From positions 12,225,704 through 12,289,703 of the forward strand of contig NC_088304.1 of NCBI RefSeq assembly GCF_032854445.1: a DNA stretch of 64,000 nt, in the 5' to 3' direction. Positions 21,370 to 32,686 of the stretch are shown piece after piece; the stretch's first letter is position 1; every line of letters begins with the position of its first letter. The notes under the pieces are model-generated. The model made no database searches, was not told where the DNA came from, and was given only the letters and a program-made list of their open reading frames with translations. The stretch is from Liolophura sinensis. Taxonomy: Eukaryota; Mollusca; Polyplacophora; Chitonida; Chitonidae. The position numbers and the translations under genes are program-made.

Positions 21370-24300
21370 ATGGCTGTTAACGGCATTGCTGTACTACTCG
21401 CAATTGTCGGATGTTTGGATCTCGTGGGAGCCTATCCGAGAGGACCTCCCCCAACAGTATGTGCATCCATGGCCCCTGCTACATTTCCTCACGGCGAAGC
21501 GCAGAATATAGCTTCCCCGTACACCGTGAGCACCAGCCAATCTACCTACATGCCTGGAGAGACGATCACCGGTAAGTTATCTGTAAATTTGATATAAAAT
21601 CATATCAATCCTTTTAAAATGTAATTTCTAAGATAATTTGCATAAAGAATTTCCTCAAGATTTGACAGAATCATAAGTTTTAAACAGATTTAATCACTTG
21701 TATGTTGAATGCAAATTATGGAATAAAACACACATAATGGATGCTCAGTTATAGGGTATGAGGAATTGTCAGCTCGAGAGAAATGATATTCAACGAGTGA
21801 GAAACACTATTTTGAATATTTGACGAGAGCTCACAATTCTCGATATTCCTTTCCCCAGCATGCACTATAGGCTCTGTTATTTGTTATACCTAAAAAAACT
21901 GTGTACTTGCTTCGTTGGTACTTTAAATAGCTGAATTTGAACACCCATAGCTAAGCTAGCCATCGTCCGCTTTTGTTTACTTTACAAATAACACGTCAGA
22001 GGGGCAACAGAATAAACGCAAGCGATAATTGGCTATGGCTTCGTCATCGTGGGATCAATTCCGTGAGAACTTTCCTGATCACGTTTCGAGGAATATGACA
22101 GGATCATGTACTGACCAATGGTAACAAAGTATCATAATATATACAACATGATAGTAGGCCATTACCCATTTAAAGTACATGTATTTTGTTTACTTGCTTG
22201 ATCGGTGCACTCCATTGTTCAGTTATCATGAAGGAGAAAGCCAGTTTTTATATAGCCTTTCAAAGTTACATGTATATGTAAAGTGCGGATCTGAAAAGGA
22301 GGACATGCAAAAGAATGCATACATACAACTGGGCTTTTATTTCGCGTCGGGAAGATATGAATCATCTCCACGATACAGTCACGTGACAGATAGTTCATCC
22401 AATGGGATTCTCGCATGTATTAGTTCGAGACTGCTGATTTGAAGCATACAGCACAGACGTCTGCTCTTGTTATGTTACGTCTTCCCTACTGTAGCAGTTC
22501 TGTACAGTGCGAAGTTTTTAACAACAAACAGCATACATATTACAGCTAGGATTTTTAAGAAAAAAATAAAACACACAAAAAACAAACAAACAATCAAAAA
22601 ACATAATTCTAAGCTTTATTATTATTTTAGTCTAGCTCAAAAGTTCTATTCTGCTTGATATTTTTATGTACCTCGCGGTGAGTGATAAATCCCAAAAATA
22701 TACATTTTTGTTGAATGCCTGACAATTTTGGCATTTTCCTGTCACGGCTCCATACTATTCAACGGTTCCGGACTTTTCTGTACACTTGGACATTTAGTAC
22801 TATATGATTTCTATATGTAGAGTTCGTCAGAGTTACACATATGTGTAATGATTTTCTGAAAGCGTTACAAAATATCACCATGTGCTTTTCTAAATAATCT
22901 ACTAGTTATTTATAATATAATATAAAATAATATAATATAATATAATATAATATAATATAATATAATATAATATAATATAATATAATATAATATAATATAA
23001 TATAATATAATATAATATAATATAATATAATATAATATAATATAATATAATATAATATTATTTATTTATTTATTTGATTTGTGTTTTAAGCCGTACTAAA
23101 GAATATTTCACTTATACGACGGCGGCCAGCATTATGATGCAGAGCCCGGGGGAAACCCACGACCATCCACAGGCTGCTGACAAACATAACATAACATAAC
23201 ATAACATAACACAACACAACATAACACAACACAACACAACATAACTGTTGCGTCGGATCTTAAGTGCTTGTGTTTGGGAAGCAAACTCAACTGGAGTTCT
23301 ACTCCTGTCGTTACGTGTATGTCGGTTCAACTCAAACTCGGGTATGCCACTGAGACTAACAAGAAAATGACTAGCTGATTTGAGTGGCGTCTTTAGCTCT
23401 AGTGCATTCTGAGCTTTAAGACTTTTTACTGGATACAACGCAAAAACCACGTGTATTAAAGTTTTACAATGGCGACAGTCTTACAGATGTAAATTAACGA
23501 TTTGCATTGCGAAATCTGTTATTATAGTGACGCTATCCAGCCCTGGAAATACAGCCTTCAGAGGCGTTTTTGTGCAAGCCCGTCTGAAAAATGGGCAAAG
23601 TACCGACCCGCAAGGAACATTCATGTTGAGTACTGAGGAAAGCCAATTGAAGCTAATGACCTGTGGTAACAGGGCAGGCGTAAGTTATTGTGTGTTTGCC
23701 ATTCATTTAGTTGTATAGCTTATGGAATTTATAATTCACACTGGTGTGTAAGCTGTAAATTTGTGATCTACCAGGTAGCCCGTAAGCTTTGCATTTGTCC
23801 TCTTCCAGGTTGCCCGTAGGCTCTGGATTTGTCATCTACCGGGTTGCGCGTAAGCTGTGCTTTTGTCACCTACTGAATTGTGTAAGCTGTGGATTTGTGA
23901 TCTACTAGGTTGTGTAAACTGTGCAATTGTCATCTGGGTTGTATGTAAGCTGTGTATTTGTCATCCACTAGGCTGTGTAAGTTGTGTATTTGTCATCCAC
24001 TAGGCTGTGTAAGTTGTGTATTTGTCATCCACTAGGCTATGTAAGTTGTGTATTTGTCATCCACTAGGCTGTGTAAGTTGTGTATTTGTCATCCACTAGG
24101 TTATGTAAGCTGTGTATTTGTCATCCACTAGGCTGTGTAAGTTGTGTATTTGTCATCTACTACGCTATGTAAGTTGTGTATTTGTCATCCACTAGGCTGT
24201 GTAAGTTGTGTATTTGTCATCCATTAGGCTATGTAAGTTGTGTATTTGTCATCCACTAGGCCGTGGAAGTTGTGTATTTGTCATCCACTAGGCCGTGGAA

Positions 24301-27300
24301 GTTGTGTATTTGTCATCCACTAGGTCCCTTTAAGTTGATTATTTGTCATCCACTAGGTCCGTTTAAGTTGATTATTTGTCATTCACTAGGATGTGTAAGT
24401 TGTGTATTTGTCATCCACTAGGTCGTTTAAGTTGTGTATTTGTCATCCACTAGGTCGTTTAAGTTGTGTATTTGTCATCCACTAGGCTGTGTAAGTTATG
24501 TATTTGTCATTCACTAGGCTATGTAAGTTACGTATTTGTTATCCACTAGACTGTGTAAGTTGTTCATTTTTTGTCTACTAGGCCGTGGAAGTTGTGTATT
24601 TGTCATCCACTAGGGTATGTAAGTTGTGTATTTGTAATACGCTAGACTGTATAAGCTGTGTACATAGTCATTCACTAGACTGTGTAAGTTGTGTATTTGT
24701 CATCCACTAGGCTATGTAAGTTGTGTATTTGTCATCCACTAGGCCGTGTAAGTTGTGTATTTGTCATCCACTAGGCCGTGTAAGTTGTGTATTTGTCATC
24801 CACTAGGCCGTGTAAGTTGTGTTTTAGTCATTCACAAGGCCGTTTAGGTTGTGTATTGGTCATATACACGACAAAACTCGTCCATGTTGTGTTGAAAGTC
24901 CGCACTGGACTCTACACTACCAATCCATTATGTACAGAACACTTCACAATAACCAAATATTTTTGTCCTGTCGTCGTACCATAATAGGTCTAGAAGCTGT
25001 AGCTACTTTCCAAAACAGTGCTCTCTATTTTGTTTTGGACACAGCACCATATTTGCGTCGTTTATACAAGCCAGTGGATAACCGTGTATTAGGTGATGCA
25101 AGCTTATTCTGGTTGTGGTCAAGATACACTGTTTCTTACATGATCAACTGTGAATAATATACTCTCCCCAAAAAGTAACACATAGGTAGCATATGTAGGG
25201 ATGATAGCCCAGTTGGAATGTAGGGAAGATAGTCTGCCAGCATCCAATGGACGATCGTGGGTTTCTCCGGGCTGTGCCCGGTGTCATCCCACTAAAATTT
25301 TGGCCGCCGTCGTATAAGTGAAATATTCTTGAGTACGGTGTAAAACACCAATCAAATAAATAAATAATTTTAGATTGAAAAGCAGTGCATAGCAAATCAG
25401 TTGTCTTATACTGACCTAAAGTGGGTTGATATTTTGTAAAAAAATATCCTTATGCCTTTCCATGTTTGGAACGCTATATCACTGACATCCTTTTGTTTGT
25501 AGAGCGCTGTTTCACACAATTCACGTGACCTGAAAACATCAAAAACCTTTTCATGGAAGGCTCCTGATACTAATGTTGGGGATGTGCGGTTCATGTAAGT
25601 AACTGTTGCTCTCCTTTTTGGGACCACATTCATTCATTCATTCATTCATTTAATCATTAGGTTGTTGCTTTATGCCATTTTCAAAACCTTTTTACTTATA
25701 TGATGGCTGTCCGTTTTACGGATGAAGGAAACCGGAGTACGGGTTGCAAACCAAGGACCTATGGCAAGTAACTGACTCACACATTTTAGGAAAAGACAAT
25801 ATTCACATACCCCCTGAGGTGGCACAGAGGACAGAACGCCTGAGACGTGAATTGTACATCCGGGTTCAATGGGGTCAGACTGAACCCTTTAACATCGGTA
25901 ATCTTGGTACTACATGACTCTGAGCTCAGGAAATATATAATTGTGATGAATAAATACTGCAGCCCCTTATAGAATAATAAGCCAAGTACTGACCAGAGCG
26001 GGTTGGGTGAGAACTGAACTCATGATTGATAGGGTTGGTCGGCAAGTGACATTAGTGGGTAATGCAAATTTAATAGTGTTGTACAGAAAATGGCCAGACC
26101 AAGTTAGGCGTGGGCTTGGCCTACATGTAATAGTGATTAACAGCCCATGGTCAGACTGCGTTAGATGAGGGTTTGGCCTACATGTAATAGTGTTTTACAC
26201 CAAATGGCCAGACAGAGTTAGGGGAGGGTTTAATCCACATGTAATACTGTACTAAACCACATGGCCAGGTTAGGTGAGTTAGGTGAGGGGTCTGAGTTAG
26301 GTGAGAGTCTGACACACCTGTTATAGTGTTTTACACCAAATGGCCAGACAGAGTTAGGGGAGGGTTTAATCCACATGTAATACTGTACTAAACCACATGG
26401 CCAGGTTAGGTGAGTTAGGTGAGGGGTCTGAGTTAGGTGAGAGTCTGACACACCTGTTATAGTGTTTTACACCAAATGGCCAGACGGAGTTAGGGGAGGG
26501 TTTGATCCACATGTAATACTGTACTACACCACATGGCCAGGTTAGGTGAGTTAGGTGAGGGGTCTGAGTTAGGTGAGGGTCTGACACACCTGTTATAGTG
26601 TTTTACACCGAATGGCCAGACGGAGTTAGGGGAGGGTCTGACACACCTGTTATAGTGTTTTACGCCAAATGGCCAGACAGAGTTAGGGGAGGGTTTGATC
26701 CACATGTAATACTGTACTACACCACATGGCCAGGTTAGGTGAGTTAGATGAGGGGTCTGAGTTAGGTGAGGGTCTGACACACCTGTTATAGTGTTTTACA
26801 CCGAATGGCCAGACGGAGTTAGGGGAGGGTTTGATCCACATGTAATACTGTACTACACCACATGGCCAGGTTAGGTGAGTTAGGTGAGGGGTCTGAGTTA
26901 GGTGAGGGTCTGACACACCTGTTATAGTGTTTTACACCGAATGGCCAGACGGAGTTAGGGGAGGGTTTAATCCACATGTAATAGTGTTTTACACCAAATG
27001 GCCAGACAGAGTTAGGCGAGGGTTTGATCCACATGTAAAAGTGTTTTACGCCAAATGGCCTGACCGAGTTAGGCGAGAGTTTGATCCACATGTAATAGAG
27101 TTTAACAGCAAATGACTACACCGAGCTAGACGAGGGATTAAACCACATCTAATAGTGTTTCGCCGCAAATGGCCAGACCGAGTTAGACGAGGGTTTGACA
27201 CACATGTAATAGTGTTTAACAGCAAATGGCTCAACTGAGTTAAGCGAGGATATGGTCCACATGTAATAGTGTTTAACAAGACCAGACAAAAGGGTCTGAC

Positions 27301-28043
27301 CTATATGTAATAATGTTTAAAAGCAAAGGATCAGGGCAGGTTAACGCACTTATAATGCTGTGTGACAACAAAGGTCCAGAACGGGAGTTGACCCACAACA
27401 ACTGCATGAAACCAGCTATTGGGGGATGATGTCTGCGGCTTGTCATTTGTATGACAAGGTGTGCAATCATCTAAGTTTACGTATAGGGGATCACCGGTCA
27501 TTATTTATGGCCCGTTCAACATAACAATTTTCTATCATGCTCGAATATACTTGACAGTATCCTTGTACTAATAGAAGATAGTATTCCTGGAACTTATGGT
27601 AATTAAATCATAATTATACATTTGTAAATTATCACAACATTATTCATTGTAGTTGCTTGTTTTTCACTTTTGATTTTAGGGCAACATTTGTCCAGGCTAC
27701 GCAAACATACTGGACAGGCGTTATGTCGGAAGATGTGATAGGTTCCACTGTTACCACTGCCTCTACGACAGAGAAACCCACCACTACTACAATGAAACCC
27801 ACCACTACCACAATGAAACCCACCATGACCACTACCACAACGAAAACCATCATTACCACTTCCACAAGAAAAGCCATCATTACCACTATCAGAACGAAAT
27901 CCACGAGTACCGCAGAGGAACTCATGACTACCACAGAGACCATACGGATGATACAGAGTACTGCCAGCACAACCAGCGCCCCGGGAATATTCATCTTGGC
28001 ATTACTGTTGTTTACGGGTTTATTACACTTGATATTCTACTAA
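21370..28043 (+). CDS. Reeler-domain secreted/surface protein, four coding exons, 269 aa
   Basis: Exons 21370-21571, 23528-23679, 25503-25594 and 27680-28043 join in phase (1, 0, 2): all three introns are GT-AG, with donors GTAAGT(T/A) and acceptors TTATTATAG, TTTGTTTGTAG and TTTTGATTTTAG. The sum is 810 nt ending in TAA. ATG context ACAAAATGG is strong. Residues 1-21 form a signal peptide (hydrophobic AVLLAIVGCLDLVGA). A Reeler domain follows to about residue 165, seen in PTVCASMAPA, YMPGETIT, FRGVFVQARL, LMTCGNRAG, FSWKAPDTN and ATFVQATQTYW; such domains occur in reelin, ferric-chelate reductase 1 and the invertebrate Hdd11/defence-protein family. Next is a Thr-rich, probably O-glycosylated stalk with KPTTTTM repeats, then a hydrophobic end (APGIFILALLLFTGLLHLIFY without following charged residues), suggesting a GPI anchor or a C-terminal membrane tail. 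DOMON and cytochrome b561 domains are absent, so it is not a reductase. Function beyond a possible immune role is not shown by sequence. No AATAAA was seen just downstream. Confidence 0.85.
21763..21839. repeat. Imperfect ~30-bp inverted repeat (hairpin) in intron 1
   Basis: GAATTGTCAGCTCGAGAG...GATATTCAA at the left pairs with TTGAATATTTGACGAGAGCT...CAATTC at the right across a ~20-nt loop. It looks like the core of a palindromic non-autonomous transposon; outer ends not found. Confidence 0.5.
22910..23056. repeat. (TATAA)n microsatellite in intron 1
   Basis: Almost perfect 5-bp repeats, about 29 units, ending directly at the (AAAT)n tail of the minus-strand SINE at 23057. It may have expanded from the SINE tail. 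Confidence 0.95.
23057..23183 (-). mobile_element. SINE family A, 5'-truncated, in intron 1 of the Reeler gene
   Basis: From the left: tail, GATTTGTGTTTTAAGCCGTA, TTCACTTATACGACGGCGGC and CATCCACAGGCTGCTGACAA. Its 5' cut merges with an (AACAT)n repeat. Confidence 0.85.
23184..23246. repeat. (AACAT)n microsatellite
   Basis: About 12 units of AACAT/AACAC in tandem at the truncated 5' end of a SINE, with C/T changes shared by blocks of units. Confidence 0.9.
23740..24880 (+). repeat. 32-bp minisatellite filling intron 2, ~34 units
   Basis: Unit AAGTTGTGTATTTGTCATCC plus ACTAGGCTGTGT (32 bp), degenerate at both ends and more uniform from about 24000 to 24800. It occupies over half of intron 2 of the Reeler gene. 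Many units contain GTAAG and TAG/CAG-like trinucleotides resembling splice signals, so mis-splicing should be considered when annotating transcripts. Confidence 0.92.
25221..25367 (+). mobile_element. SINE family A, 5'-truncated, in intron 2
   Basis: Body GGGTTTCTCCGGGCTGTGCC, then TCGTATAAGTGAAATATTCT and the AAACACCAATC end with AAAT tail, 135 bp before exon 3 of the Reeler gene. Confidence 0.85.
25655..25790 (-). mobile_element. SINE family B copy in intron 3
   Basis: Right after (ATTC)n, the plus strand reads TTTATGCCATTTTCAAAACC, ATGATGGCTGTCCGTTTTAC, GAAACCGGAGTACGGG and AAGGACCTATGGCAAGTAAC, the family B body in minus orientation. Confidence 0.6.
25800..25965 (+). mobile_element. Possible tRNA-derived SINE, separate family
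   Basis: A box A-like TGAGGTGGCACAGAGG and, 46 bp later, box B-like CATCCGGGTTCAATGG are spaced as in a tRNA head, with an AT-rich end near GATGAATAAATAC. Single copy here, so tentative. Confidence 0.35.
26040..27360 (+). repeat. 57-bp minisatellite with 136-bp higher-order unit, in intron 3
   Basis: Basic unit about 57 bp (TAGTGTTTTACACCAAATGG, CCAGACAGAGTTAGG, GAGGGTTTGATCCACATG). From about 26230 to 26960 units combine into a 136-bp higher-order repeat that includes GGTTAGGTGAGTTAGGTGAG; one step is 193 bp (136 plus 57). The right part (26960-27300) has simple diverged 57-bp units. Open frames on the minus strand with SDPHLTQTPHLTHL-like repeats are products of the array. Confidence 0.9.
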
Positions 28044-28163
28044 AATTTAAACACATCAGCCGTAGAGGAAGGACCAAAACCTTCTGTATATATATCACTT
28101 TTGCTCGCGTCTAAAGACGTTTACAGATTTGTTAAAATGTTGCTAAACTAACATATTCCAAAT

Positions 28164-28413
28164 GTTTATTCATTTATTGACCGTACTCCAGGTTATTTCA
28201 CTTATACGACGGCGGCCAGCATTATGGTGGGTGGAAACCGGGCAGAGCCCAGGGGAAACCCACGACCATCCGCAGGTTGCTGAGAGACCTTCCCACATAC
28301 GGCCGGAGAGGAAGCCAGCATGAGCTGGACTTGAACTCACAGCGACCGCATTGTTGAGAGACTCCTGGGTCATTACGCTGCGCTAGCGCGCTAACCAACT
28401 GAACCACGGAGGC
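28164..28413 (-). mobile_element. Full-length SINE family A
   Basis: Complete from the 3' end (TTGACCGTACTCCAGG) at the left to a well-kept tRNA-like head at the right (GCGCTAGCGCGCTAACCAAC, then TGAACCACGGAGGC). It begins 121 bp after the Reeler stop codon. The AAAT tail is short. Confidence 0.9.
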
Positions 28414-28473
28414 TCAGTACAATCTGAAGCAATGTCGTTAGGTGGAATTTTAAAATGAAGTATAATATAACAA

Positions 28474-28697
28474 AGTCTGTTGAGGCGCTTGAAGAACGAT
28501 GACGTATATACTGATATGATCAGAAACTACCCCCTGGGCCTTTTGCATTGTTTTATGAGATGGCTTATTAAATGTGATGTTTATTGAGGCGCTTGACTAG
28601 GGTAAAAACGATGACGTAGGCCTGTATACTGATATGATCATAAACTACCACCGGGGCCTTTTGCATTGCTCTATGAGATGGCTTATTAAATGTGATG
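28474..28697 (+). repeat. Tandem pair of ~105-120 bp
   Basis: TTGAGGCGCTTGA, ACGATGACGTA, TACTGATATGATCA, GGGCCTTTTGCATTG and ATGAGATGGCTTATTAAATG occur twice in the same order; the second copy has two small insertions. Confidence 0.85.
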
Positions 28698-28724
28698 ATA
28701 ACACAGAATTTTGAGAAAGTTTAA

Positions 28725-28925
28725 ATCAGTGACGTGTAATACATTGTAATTAACATCAATGCGGTTTATCTTACGTAGTTCATTTATATTAACAGTAGGA
28801 ATAAAAGCCTAACTGAGGTAAATTGACAACTGGCCAGATTTCAACGGTTACGCGTGTCACCTGACACACCGTCGCTACTCTGTTTTCACTCTCCAAGCTG
28901 TAGTCTTTAGAATCCTATATTTTCT
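28725..28925 (+). repeat. Dispersed repeat family E copy
   Basis: Shares ACATTGTAATTAACATC, TAACTGAGGTAAATTGACAA, CAACGGTTACGCGTG and CACCGTCGCTACTCTG with 10500-10770. Confidence 0.65.
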
Positions 28926-29164
28926 GGCGAAGTTGTAATTATATATTTAAAAATTATTTTAGTCATATAAAGATATTATGTACAAAGTACATATTCAACA
29001 TGGTTTTCAACTTTTAACTTTCGTTGTCTTGTTTTTTTGTCAAGTGGTTTTAAGTACGCTAATTTCCATTTTGTTCTGAGTTTGAATGTTATCATTCACA
29101 TTTCTAAACCATTATTGTTTTCTGGATCTAACATGTTATCACCGCAATATGACGATATCATCAG

Positions 29165-29960
29165 CTTGGGGATTTGCCAGGTAACACTGGGTGGTTTTCC
29201 TCTAGGCTCAGTTCAGCTTGAGAATTTGTCAGGTAACATTGGGTGGTTTTCCCATAGGCTCAGTCCGGCTCGGGGATTTGCCAGGTAACATTGGGTGGTT
29301 TCCCTCTAGGCACAGTCCAGCTTGGGGATTTGTCAGGTAACATTGAGTGCTTTTCCTCTAGGTTCAGCCCAGCTTAGGGATTTGTCAGGTAATATTGGAT
29401 TTTTTTCCTCCAAGCTCAGTCCTGTTTGAGCATGTTTCAGGTTTTTCTCAAGGCTCTGTCCAGCCTGGGGATTTGTCAGGTAACATTGGGTGGTTTCCCT
29501 CTAGGCACAGTCCAGCTTGGGGGTTGGTCAGGTAACATTGGGTGGTTTTCCTCTAGGCTCAGTCCGGTTTGCGGATTTGCCAGGTAACATTGAATGGTTT
29601 TCTTCCAGGCTCTGTTTATCAGGTAAAATTGAGTGGTTTTCCTTTAGGCTCAGTTTGCTTTGAGGAATGGTCAGGTATCATTGGGTGGTTTTCCTCCAGG
29701 TTCGTACAGTTTGGAGATTTGTCAGGTAACACTGGGTGGTTTTCCCCATTCTTAGACGAGTTTAGGATTTGTCATTTCACACTGGGTGGCTTTGCTTTAG
29801 ATTCCACCCGCATTTGGGATTTTTCAGGTCACATTTGGTGGATTTACTCCAGAATTAACCCGGTTTGGGGATTTGTCAGGTCACACTGGGTGGCTTTACC
29901 CAGGGGTCAGTCCTTTTTGAGGATTTGTCAAGTTACACTGGGTGGTTTTACACCAGGCTC
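29165..29960 (+). repeat. 52-bp minisatellite, ~15 units
   Basis: Unit GGGATTTGTCAGGTAACATT plus GGGTGGTTTTCCTCTAGGCT and CAGTCCAGCTTG. Units drift in length toward the right end. The 149-codon frame at 29569-30018 reads through the array and is not a gene. Each unit contains CAGGTAAC, a splice-donor look-alike, and TTCCTCTAG, an acceptor look-alike. Confidence 0.9.
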
Positions 29961-30019
29961 AGGTCTATTTGAAGTTCACTATGTTATACCCGCTCTTCAC
30001 TTCTGGCTCTTCCGCTAGG

Positions 30020-30820
30020 CGCACACAAGAAGGAGAAAAGTTCCAGTTACAAAAGAGTGCAAAGCAAAGACAAGGAAGAGCGCCCTTATAATTCTGGAAC
30101 TGCAAATCGTACGAGCCTTGGATCAGTCACAGAGAAACGAAATTTCTGTGTTAAAGGGGAGTAACTTTTTGCTACTTCAGGTCAACTAGTAGCAACCAAT
30201 ACCGCGAGGCATTCAAAGGTTTACCGCCCAGTCTGAGGTAATGATTACATCTAGTAAACATGAAATACCACATAACATAGGCTACTAGCCACTTTTTGCC
30301 ACACAGAGTGGCACTTAAAATGTTACCCGCCATTTCGTGAATCAGAACGAGGTAGGTATAATAAATATTTCTTCGTTCAGCATATTAGAGGATATACATT
30401 TAAATGTAAGCATGCCATCCCAGGTGTTTTGGTCTCAAAGATTATGAAAATGTACAAACAAAACACCTACATGATGAGAAAATCTTCTAAAATATCTATT
30501 TTTCTTTTGGCTTTGTTGCAAAAAAAATTCATGAATTATATGGCGGCCACATTTGACTGTAGGCAGTATACTATAGCTGTGATATGTTGGAATGGTCGAT
30601 AAAGACCAGATTTAGTGGTTGTTTTTAACACATATTTATTGGCCATGCGGAACTACCCCCGTCCAAAGTAATTCTGGTCGGTATTGTCTTAGCGATACCT
30701 TGTTGTGAAGTTCTACTCATGTATAAACACGAAAATAACGGTCAGTTCGGCTGAGGCCAGATTGGCCATTGCTCGAGAAAAAGTACTCTATGCATTGCAC
30801 TGTAAACTTAAGGCTGTGCA
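30020..30820. other. Unassigned stretch
   Basis: Begins with CGCTAGGCGCACACAAGAAG after the minisatellite. No supported gene, RNA or repeat. Confidence 0.3.
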
Positions 30821-30918
30821 CGGTTTCCTCCCATGTGCTATTATGCAGGCTGCTGTCGTATCAGTGAAATATTCTTCAGTACGGCGCAAAATCACCAACC
30901 CAATAAATGAATAAATTT
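30821..30918 (+). mobile_element. SINE family A 3' fragment
   Basis: CGGTTTCCTCCCATGTGC, GTCGTATCAGTGAAATATTC and ACGGCGCAAAATCACCAA with AAAT tail. Confidence 0.8.
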
Positions 30919-31048
30919 ATTGTGTATGATACTACATCACTGGAATGTTTCTTCATGCAGTTCATGAATGCTAGGAAAACAAAATGGACATCGAGGCAAT
31001 AAGGTTATGTTATGTCTACCGTTCACTTAGATATTAAACTATCCATCT

Positions 31049-31278
31049 CCCTGGCCTAGTAGATAGCGTGCTAGCGCAGTACATTAAACTAGGAGTCCGT
31101 CACCTATGCTATTGATCTGAGTTTAACCCCAGCTCATGCTGACTTCTTCTCCTGTCTTACGTGGAAAGTTCTGTCAGCAGCCTGCGGTTAGTCGTGTGGT
31201 TCCCCCCGGGATGTGACCAGTTCCCTGACATCATATTGCAGACCGCCGTCGTGTAAGTACTAGTGAAATGTTCTTTAA
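31049..31278 (+). mobile_element. Near full-length SINE family A, diverged
   Basis: tRNA-like head CCTGGCCTAGTAGATAGCGT, box B-like GAGTTTAACCCCAGCTCATG, body CAGCAGCCTGCGGTTAGTCG and 3' part GACCGCCGTCGTGTAAGTAC. Confidence 0.75.
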
Positions 31279-31379
31279 TTATTATTTTTGAAATGAGGAG
31301 CAGTTGTCTCTCTTCACACGAGATTTTGGTTTACGATATGCACGAAATGTTATAGTACTGCAGACACGTTGAGCCCATG

Positions 31380-31523
31380 GGCCATAAGTGGCCAGGTCTA
31401 TCAGCTTATGGTCGTGTGTTTGCCCCTGGCACTGCCCGGTTTCGTCCCACCATAATGCTACCCGCATTCGTATAAGTGAAATATTCTTGAGTATGGCGTA
31501 AAACACTAATCAAAGAAATAAAT
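31380..31523 (+). mobile_element. SINE family A, 5'-truncated
   Basis: GGCACTGCCCGGTTTCGTCC, CCGCATTCGTATAAGTGAAA and ATGGCGTAAAACACTAATCA. It follows another copy by only ~100 bp. Confidence 0.8.
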
Positions 31524-32550
31524 TGATGTCATGAGTCTCACGCAGAGAAGTCAGTCAAACCAGTTATATATATTAAGGCCTACTTGGGCAACCCGGTGTT
31601 TTCCACCCATACAACAGACCACTGTAATACAGAATCAATCAAACAACCCCCCCCCCCCCCCATCCCCAACCCAACCCCACCCTCCTCGCCAAAAAGAAAA
31701 AGATCACCACACGTGAAAGTATGCCCTTACTGTGTGCTTCGAAAGCTTCCACTCTCTGTCGAAAGACTTCTGGTTTTCTGATACGAGTGGAAAGTTACGT
31801 AATCCGTGTTACCCAAGTAATGGTCTCTGCATGAAAAATACCTTGGCACATATTTAATTGGTCGAAGTGGAGATGTGTCATCGTTATCACGCACATAACT
31901 TACGCAGAGGTAGATTATCGGCTACTTAACCTTGTATTTTCGAACGAAATAAAAACTCCCGGTACGTCAGCAATATCTGGCTTCAGCGATCGTCACAAGT
32001 CTACCATCAATAGCTTCTACATTGTGGTCAAGTATGGCCCGTATTCATCTATCTGTTTCCTTCAGTCACAGTAAAGTTCCAGAATAACATGTTACCTCTT
32101 TTAATGTTACAATCGTTTCCATTGGCCAATCTGCATAATGGTTATTGGCCAACAGATTTGTGAGCTCTTTCAGCAGAGCTAGTAGACGGGAGGCCATGGA
32201 CATCTGCATAAAGGGAATATTATCCATCCTCAGTTGTGCGCTCCTGTGATTTTATCGCATTCATTCTGAATACCGTCCAGTCGGTATTACGGTAAGTCTG
32301 CGACCGGTGTGCAAATTATCCTATATAATCTTAGGACATTTCCTGGGAAGATTTACCACTTTACGTCAGTCTGAAAATACACACAAGCCCACTCAAGTCT
32401 ATTCATCATGCAAATGAGATGAGTTTTGTTTTGCCCGCACGCGTAGCAACCTGGATACTCCATGCAACACAGTAAAAGTGGTCAAAGACAGTTGCAGTTA
32501 ATAAAATAAATTTTAGAGCGTCCTTTGTTCTTTGGTTTTTACGTATTGTA

Positions 32551-32686
32551 GTGTTTTCCCCCCGGGCTCTGCCCGGTTTCCTCCTACCACAATTCTAGCC
32601 GCCGTCGTATAAGTGAAATATTCTTGAGTACAGCGTTACATACTAATCAAATAAATCAATAAATAAATAAATAAAATTAAATAAAT
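32551..32686 (+). mobile_element. SINE family A, 5'-truncated
   Basis: CCCGGGCTCTGCCCGGTTTC, GCCGCCGTCGTATAAGTGAA and a long AAAT-rich tail. Confidence 0.85.

Noticed and set aside
26230-27279. Series of minus-strand frames with SDPHLTQTPHLTHL-like repeats
   Set aside because: They follow the 57/136-bp intronic minisatellite and have no unique sequence.
27644-27994. Val-rich membrane protein on the minus strand
   Set aside because: Antisense of the Thr-rich stalk exon of the Reeler gene.
29569-30018. 149-codon frame of repeats
   Set aside because: Read-through of the 52-bp minisatellite.
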